Positions 1 to 7,412 of a DNA stretch of 9,112 nt are shown here, piece after piece. Position numbers and translations under genes: made by a program. Position 1 is the stretch's first letter; the number at the start of each line of letters is the position of its first letter. Source of the stretch: Opitutaceae bacterium (GTDB lineage: Bacteria; Verrucomicrobiota; Verrucomicrobiia; Opitutales; Opitutaceae); contig JADJTK010000045.1 in NCBI GenBank assembly GCA_016711225.1, positions 1-9,112 of the forward strand, written 5' to 3'. The notes under the pieces were generated by a model that was given only the letters and a program-made list of their open reading frames with translations, was not told where the DNA came from and ran no database searches.

Positions 1-1738
1 TCTTCGGCTGCATCACCTGGAACGAGAAGCCGTCGTCGCCGCGCACGAAACCGCCGAGCTGCCCGGTATCCTGTTCAGGCAAGAAGCCCTTGGGGATGTT
101 GATATAGAGCGAGACGTTTAGGGCGATCGCCCCCACGAAGGTCAGCAGCAGCAGCGTGGGGTGCCGCAGCACCCACTCCAGCGTGCGGGCATAGAAGCCT
201 CGCACCGCCGCAAACGCCCGCTCGCTCACCCGGAGCAGCCCGCGGGGCGCCACCACCGTATGCGGCTTGAGCCAACGCGAGCACAGGCTCGGGGTCAGCG
301 TGAGCGATACTGCCAACGAGATCAGCATCGCCGCCGCCAGCGTGATCGAGAACTCGCGAAACAGCCGCTCGACCAGCCCGCCCATGAACAGGATGGAGAT
401 GAACACCGTCACCAGCGACAGGTTCATGGCCAGCAACGTGAACCCGACCTCGCCCGAGCCGCGCAGCGCGGCGCGCATCGGCGAGAGCCCGCGCTCGATG
501 TGTCGCGAGATGTTTTCCAGGACCACGATGGCGTCGTCCACCACCAGCCCGGCCGCGACGATCAACGCCATCAGCGAGAGGTTGTTCAGCGAGAAACCGT
601 ACAGATACATGACGGCGAAGGCGCCGATCAGCGACACCGGTATCGCCAGGCTGGGGATCAACGCCGCCCGTGCGTTCCCCAAAAACAGCAGTACTACCAG
701 CATCACCAGCCCGGCCGCGACCAGCAGCGTGAAGCGCGCCTCGCGCAAGGTCGCGCGGATGCCGGGCGAGCGGTCCATCACCAGCGCCAGATCGGCATCG
801 GCCGGCACCAGCGCGCGCAGCCCCGGCAGCTGGGCGTTGATCGCGTCGATGGTGGCGATGATGTTGGCGCCGGGCTGGCGCCGGATCATCAGCAGCACCG
901 CCGGGCGTTTGTTGTGGAAGCCGCTGCTGTAGCGGTTCTCCACCGAGTCGGTCACGGTGGCCACATCGCCCAACCGCACCGGCGCCCCGTCGCGGTAACG
1001 GATGATGAGCGGCAGGTATTGCTCGGCCCGGCGCAGCTGGTCGCTCGTCTGCACCTGCCAGTGACGGTCGTCGAATTCGATCATCCCGCGCGGGCGCACC
1101 GAGTTGGTCTCGGAAATCGCCCGCCGCACCTCGTCGAGCGAAAGCCCGTAGTGGGCAAGCGCGTTCGGGTTGAGCTGCACGCGCACCGCCGGCAGCGAAC
1201 TGCCGCCCACCGACACTTCGCCCACGCCGCTCACCTGCGCAAGCTTCTGGGCGAGCACCGTGGCGGCGAGGTCGTAGAGCTCGCCCGGGGCGAGGTTGGG
1301 CGAACTCAGGGCGAGCGCCATGATCGGCGCCTGCGAGGGGTTGACCTTCACATACCGCGGATTGCCCGGCATGCCCGCCGGCAACTGCCCGCGCGCCGCA
1401 TTGATCGCCGCCTGCACATCGCGCGCGGCGGCGTTGATGTCGCGGTCGAAATCGAACTCCAGCGTGATGCCGGTCGATCCCTGGCCGCTGCCCGACCGGA
1501 TCGCTGTTACCCCGGCGATGCTGCCCAGCGCGCGTTCCAACGGAGTGGCGACGCTGGCCGCCATCGTCTCCGGGCTCGCCCCGGGCAGGGAGGCGTACAC
1601 CTGGATCGTGGGGAAATCCACCTGCGGCAGCGGCGCCACCGGCAGCAGGCCGTAGGAGAGCAGCCCCACCAGCACCACGGCCACCGCGATCAACACGCTG
1701 GCCACTGGGCGGCGGATGAACGGTCGCGATAGATTCAT
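1..1738 (-). CDS. mdtC: RND efflux pump subunit, MdtC type (3' end cut by window)
   Basis: This is the second inner-membrane drug/proton antiporter of an MdtABC pump. In the known system MdtB and MdtC form a mixed trimer that exports bile salts, novobiocin and similar compounds through TolC. The first 579 codons are present, against a family length of about 1025 residues. They begin MNLSRPFIRRPVASVLIAVA, with TM1 at about residues 10-30. PLPQVDFPTIQV (37-48), SLPGASPETMA (50-60) and GGSSLPAVRVQLNP (178-191) match my recollection of E. coli MdtC. The TM4 proton-relay pair is present as VVDDAIVVLEN, with Asp401 and Asp402. TM2-TM6 lie at about 335-490 and a second-half TM starts near 527. The ATG overlaps the mdtB stop codon as ATGA, so coupled translation is expected; no strong ribosome-binding site is seen. 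The residues support MdtC over MdtB, but substrate range cannot be read from them. Confidence 0.93.
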   Translation of the reverse strand, partial: MNLSRPFIRRPVASVLIAVAVVLVGLLSYGLLPVAPLPQVDFPTIQVYASLPGASPETMAASVATPLERALGSIAGVTAIRSGSGQGSTGITLEFDFDRDINAAARDVQAAINAARGQLPAGMPGNPRYVKVNPSQAPIMALALSSPNLAPGELYDLAATVLAQKLAQVSGVGEVSVGGSSLPAVRVQLNPNALAHYGLSLDEVRRAISETNSVRPRGMIEFDDRHWQVQTSDQLRRAEQYLPLIIRYRDGAPVRLGDVATVTDSVENRYSSGFHNKRPAVLLMIRRQPGANIIATIDAINAQLPGLRALVPADADLALVMDRSPGIRATLREARFTLLVAAGLVMLVVLLFLGNARAALIPSLAIPVSLIGAFAVMYLYGFSLNNLSLMALIVAAGLVVDDAIVVLENISRHIERGLSPMRAALRGSGEVGFTLLAMNLSLVTVFISILFMGGLVERLFREFSITLAAAMLISLAVSLTLTPSLCSRWLKPHTVVAPRGLLRVSERAFAAVRGFYARTLEWVLRHPTLLLLTFVGAIALNVSLYINIPKGFLPEQDTGQLGGFVRGDDGFSFQVMQPK

Positions 1739-4700
1739 TGCGTCCGGGTCTTTCCCACAACCGCCGCGATCGCCGGCGCTTCGCTCCGCGGGGCTTTGGC
1801 ACGGTGGGCCAGGCGGTCGAAGAAGAGATACACGACCGGCGTCGTGAACAACGTGAGCACTTGGCTCACCAGCAGCCCGCCGACCATCACCAAGCCCAGC
1901 GGTTGCCGCAGCTCCGCGCCCGAGCCGCGCGACAGCATCAGCGGCAGCGCGCCGAAGAGCGCCGCCAGCGTCGTCATCAGGATCGGACGGAAGCGCAGCA
2001 ACGCCGCCTGCCGGATCGCGGCCAGCGGCGTCATCCCCTGCCGCCGCTCGGCCTCCAGCGCGAAATCGATCATCATGATGCCGTTCTTCTTCACCAGACC
2101 GATGAGCAGGATGATGCCGATGACCGCGATCATGTCCAAGGGCCGGCCCGTGAGCCAGAGCGCCAGCAGCGCCCCGACCGCGGCCGACGGCAGCGTCGAC
2201 AGAATCGTGATCGGGTGGATGCTGCTCTCGTAGAGCACGCCGAGTACGATGTACATGGTGACAACGGCCGCGAGGATGAGCAGCAACGTGCCCCCGAGGG
2301 AGGAGCGGAACGCGTGCGCCGCTCCCTGGAAACGCAGGTCGATCGCCGCCGGCAGCGCGAGCTCCTGCGCCGCCCGTTCGATCGCCGCCACCGCCTCGCC
2401 GAGCGAAGCCTTCTTCCCCAGATTGAAGGAGATCGTCGCCGCCGGAAACTGGCCGACGTGGTTGATGAGCAAGGGCGTCCGGCGTTCGGTGACGCTGCCC
2501 AGGCTCGCCAGCGCCACCGGCGTGCCACTCGCCGCCTTGACGAAGACCGTCTCCAGGGCCGCGGGCCCGCTGACGCCGCGCGGATCCACCTCGAGAATCA
2601 CCCGGTATTGGCTCGCCTGGGTGAAGAGCGTGGAGATCTGCCGCTGCCCGAACGCGCTGTAGAGCGCATCGTCGATATCGGCCATGCTGATGCCAAGCCG
2701 GCTCGCGCTGTCGCGGTTGACCTCGAAATACGCCTGCAGCCCCTGATTTTGGAGATCGGCGACGACGTCGCTCAAGGCCGGCGCGCCGCGCAGATGCTCC
2801 ACCAACCGAGGCACCCACTCGTCCAGCAGCGCCTCGTCCGGGCTGGAGAGCATGAACTGGAACTGGGTGCGGCTCACCCGATCCTCAATGGTAAGCTCCT
2901 GCACCGGTTGCAGGTAGAGCTGGATCCCCGGCACCGCCTGCGCGGCGGCCTGCAGGCGCGCGATGATCGCCTGGGCGGAGTCGCGCCGCTGCCCGGGCGG
3001 CTTGAGGTTGATCAACATGCGCCCGCTGTTGAGCGTGGCGTTGGAACCATCGATACCGATGAACGACGACAGGCTCGTCACCGCGGGGTCCTCGAGAATC
3101 TTCAGCCCAAGCGCCTGTTGGCGCTCCGCCATCGCGGCGAACGAGATCGATTGCGGCGCCTCGGTGATCGCCTGGATGGCGCCGTTGTCCTGCACCGGGA
3201 AGAACCCCTTCGGCACCACGAGGTAAAACAGCGCGGTCAGCACGAGCGTGCCCAGCGTCACCGCCAGGGTCGCACGCTGGTGCCCGAGCACCCAGTCGAG
3301 CGCCACCCCGTAGCGGGCGATCACGCGGTCGAGGAAACCGTGCGCTTCCGCGCCGGTGTGCGGCTGGGGCGCCGACAGCATGCGCGCGCACATCATCGTG
3401 GTGAGCGTCAACGACACTACCAGCGAGATCAGGATCGAGACGGCCAGGGTGATGGCGAACTCGCGAAACAGCCGCCCCACGACGTCGCCCATGAACAGCA
3501 GCGGGATCAACACCGCGATCAGCGAGAGCGTGAGCGACACGAGCGTGAACCCGATCTGCGAGGCCCCCTTCAGCGCGGCCTCCATCGGCGAGGCGCCCTG
3601 CTCGCGGTAGCGGGCGATGTTTTCCAGCATCACGATGGCGTCGTCGACGACGAAGCCGGTCGCGATCGTGAGCGCCATCAGCGTGAGGATGTTGAGCGAG
3701 AAACCGGCCAGATGCATCACCCCGAAGGTGCCGATCAACGACAGCGGCACCGCGATGCTGGGGATGATCGTCGCCGCGACGTTGCGCAGGAAGAGGAAGG
3801 TCACCAGCACGACCAGACCCACGGCGAAGATCAGCTCGTGCTGCACGGAGCGCACCGAGGCGCGGATACTCTGGGTGCGGTCGGTCAGCACCGCCAGTTG
3901 CACCGATGCCGGGAGACTGGCCGAGAGCTGGGGCAGCATCGCTTGCACACGATCCACCACGTCGATGACGTTCGCCCCGGGCTGGCGCTGCACGTTGATG
4001 AGCACGGCCGGCAACCGATCCGCCCACGCGGCCAAGCGGCGATCCTCGGCGGCGTTCTCGATGCGGGCCACCTCGCCCAGGCGCAGCGGCGCGCCGGCGC
4101 GCCAGGCGATGATCAGGTCGCGATACTCCGCGGGCGAGCGGAGCTGGTCGTTGGCATCCATCAGCACGCTACGAATGGGCCCGTCGAAGCTGCCCTTGGG
4201 CTGGTTGACGCTGGCGGCGGCGATGGCGCTGCGCACGTTGGCCAGTGTCAGGCCGCGGGCGGCGAGCTCGCCGGGATTGATCTGGACGCGCACCGCGGGG
4301 CGCTGGCCGCCGGCGAGGCTGACCATGCCCACCCCGGGAATCTGCGCCAGCTTCTGCGCGATCCGGGTATCCACCAGATCGTGGACCCGGGGCAACGGCA
4401 TGGTGGCGGAGGTCACCGCGAGGGCGAGGATGGGCGTATCGGCCGGGTTGACCTTGCGGTAGACCGGCGGGGTCGGGAGATCGTTGGGCAGAAGGTTGCT
4501 GGCGGCGTTGATGGCGGCCTGCACGTCCTGCTCGGCCACGCCCATCGCGATTTCGAGGGAGAACTGTAGCGTGATCACCGACGCACCGCCCGAGCTGGAG
4601 GACGACATCTGGCTCAGCCCGGGGATCTGGCCGAAGCGGCGCTCCAGCGGCGCGGTGATCGCATTGGCCGTCACCGACGGGCTCGCCCCCGGATAAAAGG

Positions 4701-4845
4701 TGAATACCTGGATTGTCGGGAAATCCACCTGCGGCAGCGCCGAGACCGGCAGCAGCCGATAGGCCATGAGGCCCGACAGCAGCAACGCCACCATCAGCAG
4801 CGTGGTGGCCACCGGGCGCTCAATGAACGGGCGGGACAGACTCAT
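1735..4845 (-). CDS. mdtB: RND efflux pump subunit, MdtB type
   Basis: This is a complete 1036-residue inner-membrane RND transporter, the usual MdtB length, driven by proton influx. It starts MSLSRPFIERPVATTLLMVA, with TM1 at about 10-30. MdtB-like stretches include SSSSSGGASVITLQFSLE (81-98), GGQRPAVRVQINP (179-191), ATIIPSIAVPLSLIGTF (358-374) and IPLLFMGDVVGRLFREFAIT (447-466). The proton-relay Asp401 and Asp402 sit in FVVDDAIVMLEN (TM4). The partner lysine lies in GLVKKNGIMMIDFALE (TM10, Lys919/Lys920). The second TM bundle spans about 852-1010. Residue 483 is Thr (LTLTTMMC) where MdtC here, and MdtB as I recall it, have Pro. Its ATG overlaps the mdtA stop (ATGA), and its own stop overlaps the mdtC start. 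No purine-rich ribosome-binding site precedes it. Other HAE1-type RND pumps are less likely because the fusion protein and a second RND gene also match MdtABC. Confidence 0.96.
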   Translation of the reverse strand: MSLSRPFIERPVATTLLMVALLLSGLMAYRLLPVSALPQVDFPTIQVFTFYPGASPSVTANAITAPLERRFGQIPGLSQMSSSSSGGASVITLQFSLEIAMGVAEQDVQAAINAASNLLPNDLPTPPVYRKVNPADTPILALAVTSATMPLPRVHDLVDTRIAQKLAQIPGVGMVSLAGGQRPAVRVQINPGELAARGLTLANVRSAIAAASVNQPKGSFDGPIRSVLMDANDQLRSPAEYRDLIIAWRAGAPLRLGEVARIENAAEDRRLAAWADRLPAVLINVQRQPGANVIDVVDRVQAMLPQLSASLPASVQLAVLTDRTQSIRASVRSVQHELIFAVGLVVLVTFLFLRNVAATIIPSIAVPLSLIGTFGVMHLAGFSLNILTLMALTIATGFVVDDAIVMLENIARYREQGASPMEAALKGASQIGFTLVSLTLSLIAVLIPLLFMGDVVGRLFREFAITLAVSILISLVVSLTLTTMMCARMLSAPQPHTGAEAHGFLDRVIARYGVALDWVLGHQRATLAVTLGTLVLTALFYLVVPKGFFPVQDNGAIQAITEAPQSISFAAMAERQQALGLKILEDPAVTSLSSFIGIDGSNATLNSGRMLINLKPPGQRRDSAQAIIARLQAAAQAVPGIQLYLQPVQELTIEDRVSRTQFQFMLSSPDEALLDEWVPRLVEHLRGAPALSDVVADLQNQGLQAYFEVNRDSASRLGISMADIDDALYSAFGQRQISTLFTQASQYRVILEVDPRGVSGPAALETVFVKAASGTPVALASLGSVTERRTPLLINHVGQFPAATISFNLGKKASLGEAVAAIERAAQELALPAAIDLRFQGAAHAFRSSLGGTLLLILAAVVTMYIVLGVLYESSIHPITILSTLPSAAVGALLALWLTGRPLDMIAVIGIILLIGLVKKNGIMMIDFALEAERRQGMTPLAAIRQAALLRFRPILMTTLAALFGALPLMLSRGSGAELRQPLGLVMVGGLLVSQVLTLFTTPVVYLFFDRLAHRAKAPRSEAPAIAAVVGKTRTQ

Positions 4846-6080
4846 GGCTTGGCCACGGGGGCGGAGGCCGCAACGGGAGCGGCGGCAGCGGATACCGAAG
4901 CGGGAGCCGGAGCGGAGTCATCCACCAACACCACGCCGCTGCCCTCGCGCAGGCGATCAAGGCCCTCCAGGACCACGAGGTCGCCCGGTTGCAGGCCTTT
5001 GGTTACAGCCTGCAACACACCGTCAGTGGGCCCGAGCACGACGTCGCGGATCGCTGCCTTCTTTTTCGCATCGATCGCATAAACGTAGGTTCCCCGGGAG
5101 CCGAACTGGACGGCGACCGACGGGATCACGACCACCTTCGCCAGCGTGCGCACTCGCAACCGGACGTTCACAAACTGGTTGGGGAAGAGCCGCTCGTCGT
5201 CGTTGGCGAACTCGGCCTTGAGCCGAAGGGTACCCGTGGCGACGTCGATCTGGTTGTCCAGGGTCTTGAGTACGCCGGTGGCAAGAACGGTCTTGTCGGT
5301 GCGGTCCCAGGCTTCGACAACCAGCCCCTCGCCGGCGCGGAAGGGGTCGAGCACCCGCGGCAGATCGACCTCGGGAATGGTGAACTGTACGGCAATCGGC
5401 CGCGTCTGGGTGATGACCACGAGCCCGCCGGCGTCGCTCTGGCGCACAAGGTTGCCGGCGTCGATGCGGCGAAGCCCGGCCCGACCCGCAATCGGCGCCT
5501 CGATGCGGGTGTAGGCGAGCTGCAAGCGCGCGTTGTCCACCCGCGCCTGATCGACCGCGAGGGCGCCCTCCCGCTCGGCCACAAGGGCCTGCTGGGCCTC
5601 CAATTCCTGGTCGGTGACGAGGGTCTTCGCATGCAGGTCCCGGATGCGCACCAGGTCGCTGCGCGCGCTCTGGGCGCGGGCAGCGGTCTGCTGCAACTGG
5701 CCCTCCCCTTGCGCCAAGCTGATCTGGTACGGCACCGGATCGATCTCCGCGAGCACCTGCCCACGCTCGACGCGCCCGCCCTCCTCAAAGCCCACGCGCG
5801 CCAACTGACCGTCGACCCGGCTTTTGACCGTGACGGTGTTAAGCGGGACGACCGTGCCGATCGCCTTGAGATGCACGGGCAGATCCTGCACCTGGGCCAC
5901 CACCGTGCGCACCGGCACCAACTGAGGCCATTCCGAACCGGCCCACGCGGGCTGAAGCGGGCGCTTCTTGGCGGGCTTGGTGCCGAAGCCAAAATACCAG
6001 ACGGCCGCGGCGAGCCCGAACGCCACCGCTCCATAGAGATACCAACGTTTGCGCGAACGAGAAGGTGGGGAGGCAGGCAT
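4842..6080 (-). CDS. mdtA: Membrane fusion (periplasmic adaptor) protein, MdtA type
   Basis: This 412-residue adaptor bridges the RND pump to an outer-membrane channel. A basic N-terminus (RSRKRW, 8-13) precedes one transmembrane segment at about 14-32. There is no lipobox cysteine, so it is anchored by the helix rather than by lipid. The lipoyl/barrel-sandwich half-motifs are TVTVKSRVDGQLARVGFEEG (82-101) and LAYTRIEAPIAGRAGLRRID (188-207). They flank an alpha-helical hairpin (about 118-187) for channel docking. The beta-barrel and membrane-proximal parts carry VVITQTRPIAVQFTIPE (221-237), VEAWDRT (255-261), LDNQIDVATGTLRLKAEF (274-291) and LFPNQFVNVRLRV (298-310), close to E. coli MdtA as remembered. 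The tail (390-412) is Ala/Pro/Ser-rich and probably disordered. The start is forced: an in-frame TAG lies two codons upstream of this ATG. No Shine-Dalgarno is visible. It is the first gene of the operon and overlaps mdtB by ATGA. Confidence 0.95.
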   Translation of the reverse strand: MPASPPSRSRKRWYLYGAVAFGLAAAVWYFGFGTKPAKKRPLQPAWAGSEWPQLVPVRTVVAQVQDLPVHLKAIGTVVPLNTVTVKSRVDGQLARVGFEEGGRVERGQVLAEIDPVPYQISLAQGEGQLQQTAARAQSARSDLVRIRDLHAKTLVTDQELEAQQALVAEREGALAVDQARVDNARLQLAYTRIEAPIAGRAGLRRIDAGNLVRQSDAGGLVVITQTRPIAVQFTIPEVDLPRVLDPFRAGEGLVVEAWDRTDKTVLATGVLKTLDNQIDVATGTLRLKAEFANDDERLFPNQFVNVRLRVRTLAKVVVIPSVAVQFGSRGTYVYAIDAKKKAAIRDVVLGPTDGVLQAVTKGLQPGDLVVLEGLDRLREGSGVVLVDDSAPAPASVSAAAAPVAASAPVAKP

Positions 6081-6088
6081 GGGCTAGG

Positions 6089-6117
6089 ATTAGAACTGAA
6101 CTACAAGGCTGGGTCGA
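6089..6117 (-). promoter_or_regulatory. Candidate sigma-70 promoter for mdtABC
   Basis: Read on the minus strand, a -35-like TCGACC (6117-6112, 4 of 6 consensus bases) is followed after 17 bases by a -10-like TCTAAT (6094-6089, 5 of 6). Transcription would begin around 6083-6081, one to three bases before the mdtA ATG, giving a leaderless or nearly leaderless mRNA. This fits the lack of a Shine-Dalgarno sequence there. It is a match by eye only, and promoters further upstream are possible. Confidence 0.35.
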
Positions 6118-6144
6118 CTGAGGATGGAGGCGGTACCGGACGCG

Positions 6145-6165
6145 CTCTGGAGCGAAACTCCAGAG
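6145..6165. repeat. Perfect 8-bp inverted repeat with 5-nt loop
   Basis: Arms CTCTGGAG (6145-6152) and CTCCAGAG (6158-6165) are exact reverse complements around the loop CGAAA. It lies 65 bp upstream of the mdtA start codon. It could be an operator for a dimeric regulator or an RNA hairpin if transcription starts upstream of it. No T-tract follows on either strand, so it is not an intrinsic terminator. Its arms contain two of the four TCTGGAG heptamers of this region. Confidence 0.6.
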
Positions 6166-6246
6166 AATCCACGCGGACGGATCTGGAGGCCGCGCGGGTC
6201 CGGCCCGAGACGCATCACCGGAAGCACGGTTACGACTACCTCCAGA
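6146..6246. repeat. Cluster of four TCTGGAG/CTCCAGA heptamers
   Basis: The heptamer occurs as TCTGGAG at 6146-6152, CTCCAGA at 6158-6164, TCTGGAG at 6182-6188 and CTCCAGA at 6240-6246, alternating in orientation within 101 bp. The outer pair extends to an 8-bp inverted repeat (TCTGGAGG at 6182-6189, CCTCCAGA at 6239-6246). The cluster sits between the divergent sensor and mdtABC genes. Binding half-sites for a regulator, or arms of a dispersed intergenic repeat, are both possible; no protein is assigned. Confidence 0.45.
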
Positions 6247-6308
6247 ATGGCGCGCCAACGGGCCTCTTTTAATGCAATCCGGTCCGCCCACCGGTCCCGC
6301 AGCCGACC

Positions 6309-6512
6309 CTAGCCCCAGGACTTGCGCACTTCGAGCAAGCGTTTCCCGCCGTCCAATGAGGACACGGCCACCTCCAGCCATCCGCGCGCTACGACCAAAG
6401 TGGTAGCCGGGCCCGCCGGAACGGCCTTTACCGTGCCGTGGGCGAACCCCACCCTCGCCCGCGTCAGATGCACGAATTCGACGGCCCACCGGCGCCAGTA
6501 TTCAATCCACAC
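6309..6512 (-). CDS. Possible small gene or gene remnant, 67 codons, unknown function
   Basis: I do not recognise this protein. A minus-strand frame from GTG (6512) to TAG (6309) reads VWIEYWRRWAVEFVHLTRAR at first and ends KRLLEVRKSWG. It is tryptophan- and valine-rich, with alternating residues suggesting beta strands; no signal peptide or membrane helix is seen. Counted by hand over the 67 codons, G+C is about 66% at position 1, 54% at position 2 and 81% at position 3, the order expected for coding DNA in a GC-rich genome. A purine block GGAGGG lies 16 bases before the GTG, too far for a typical ribosome-binding site. The frame stays open upstream into the antisense of the sensor gene, so it could also be the 3' remnant of a longer gene or chance. 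It points the same way as mdtABC, 228 bp ahead of it. Confidence 0.28.
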   Translation of the reverse strand: MWIEYWRRWAVEFVHLTRARVGFAHGTVKAVPAGPATTLVVARGWLEVAVSSLDGGKRLLEVRKSWG

Positions 6513-6542
6513 CGCTGCGGCGGGCGGTCCCTCCGCCGGCCG

Positions 6543-7412
6543 GTGGCCCGGCGCGCCCCTTGGTGGCGCTGGCGGATGCTCCTCTGGCTCGGGGCCCTCG
6601 CCTTCCCCCTCGCGCAGGCCGCCATCGAGGGGCTCCCGCTCATCCGCTTCTATCCGTTCGAGGAGATCGGCAGCGTGTCGCGCGGCGCGCGCCTCAGCTT
6701 CGATGCGTTTGGGCGCATCGCCGTGGCCCAAAACGGCGAATACCTCGTGCTCAACGACGGCCTGTGGCTGCAGCAGGCGAACGGACCGGCGAGCGCCACG
6801 GGGCTCCAGGAGGTGAAGGTCGCGACCGACGGGACGGCGTTCTACGGCGCCCTGGGATCGTGGGGCCGCCTGCAGCCGACCCCGGCAGGCACCCTCCGGC
6901 CGGAGTCGCTCGTTCCAGTGGACTGCCCCAAGTGGGTTCCGACCACCGGCTTCACCCAGATTCTCTGTACGGAGGGCGGCGTCTACTTCGCCGGATGGAA
7001 CGGGGCGGTATTCTGGGAGCGGACCACCGGCGCCCATCGCTTTTTCGAAACCCGCGGCCTGTCGCGCCTGTTCGCGTTCAAGGACAAGGTCTTCGTTTCG
7101 ACGCACAACAACGGCGTGATCGAGCTCGACCCCGCCCGGGGACCAGTCACCACCGCGGACTCCTCCAGTTTCGGCGGCTCGGTGGTGCGCGAGTTCGCCG
7201 CCGGGAGCGACTATGCCCTCTTTGCCTCCACGGCACGGAGACTCTATATCCTGCGCGACGGCCGTCTCAGCCGACTGCCGGGCCCCTTGGGCGCGGACCT
7301 GCCCGGCAGCGTGTCCGCCCTGCAGCGATTGCCGGACGGCAACTTCGCACTCGCGATCACCAATCGGGGGGTCTTTCTCATCACCCCGGAGGGGCCATCA
7401 ACACCGCCCTGA
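6543..7412 (+). CDS. Propeller sensor histidine kinase, N-terminal part (before frame break)
   Basis: This is the 5' segment of a large two-component sensor; the rest continues in another frame from 7394. From GTG at 6543 it starts with a basic stretch (ARRAPWWRWR), a hydrophobic core MLLWLGALAFPLAQA and a likely signal-peptidase site at QAA, so the following propeller is exported. I chose this start for its normal signal-peptide shape. ATG 6576 would lose the positive charges, and ATG 6468 or 6438 would add a long arginine-rich leader. None has a clear ribosome-binding site. About five to six beta-propeller blades follow, each with a pattern such as GEYLVLNDGLWLQ, GVYFAGWNGAVFWE, DKVFVSTHNNGVIELD and GNFALAITNRGVFLITPEG. 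Such blades (Reg_prop type) bind ligands in the periplasm in related sensors; the ligand here is unknown. The frame stops at TGA 7410-7412 directly after the last blade, in mid-domain. Confidence 0.72.
   Translation: MARRAPWWRWRMLLWLGALAFPLAQAAIEGLPLIRFYPFEEIGSVSRGARLSFDAFGRIAVAQNGEYLVLNDGLWLQQANGPASATGLQEVKVATDGTAFYGALGSWGRLQPTPAGTLRPESLVPVDCPKWVPTTGFTQILCTEGGVYFAGWNGAVFWERTTGAHRFFETRGLSRLFAFKDKVFVSTHNNGVIELDPARGPVTTADSSSFGGSVVREFAAGSDYALFASTARRLYILRDGRLSRLPGPLGADLPGSVSALQRLPDGNFALAITNRGVFLITPEGPSTPP

Larger units (their letters stand above)
6081..6308. other. Intergenic region upstream of mdtA
   Basis: I find no convincing gene in these 228 bp. They hold the promoter candidate next to mdtA, the TCTGGAG cluster, and the short perfect palindromes CGGTACCG (6131-6138) and TGGCGCGCCA (6248-6257). 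Near the middle is a relatively AT-rich patch, CTCTTTTAATGCAAT (6264-6278), whose TTTAAT (6268-6273) could be a -10 element toward the plus strand but lacks a good -35. Open frames crossing here have neither start signals nor family resemblance. Confidence 0.6.

Noticed and set aside
75..1802. 575-codon minus-strand frame overlapping mdtC, and the 523-codon plus-strand frame at 161-1732
   Set aside because: The minus-strand mdtC frame from 1738 to the window edge gives a near-perfect MdtC sequence. These alternatives are low-complexity Ala/Gly/Arg or His/Arg text.
2885..4027. 380-codon minus-strand frame inside mdtB, in a different register
   Set aside because: It lies entirely within the well-supported mdtB frame and reads as Arg/Ala/Gly-rich nonsense.
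1738..4569. A 943-codon open frame on the plus strand opposite mdtB
   Set aside because: It is an Arg/His/Gln/Asp-rich translation without family resemblance. It exists because the GC-rich third positions of mdtB suppress stops on the opposite strand.
6145..6165. Hairpin considered as an intrinsic terminator
   Set aside because: No run of T follows the stem on either strand, and no convincing gene ends directly before it.
4989..6272. 427-codon plus-strand frame running through mdtA into the intergenic region
   Set aside because: It is mostly antisense to mdtA, which has unmistakable adaptor-protein motifs. The part past 6080 has no start signal or recognisable domain.
7388..7396. Programmed -1 ribosomal frameshift as the preferred explanation of the frame break
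   Set aside because: There is no classic X XXY YYZ slippery heptamer, and I identified no downstream stimulatory structure. A missing G in the run is simpler, though slippage is not excluded.
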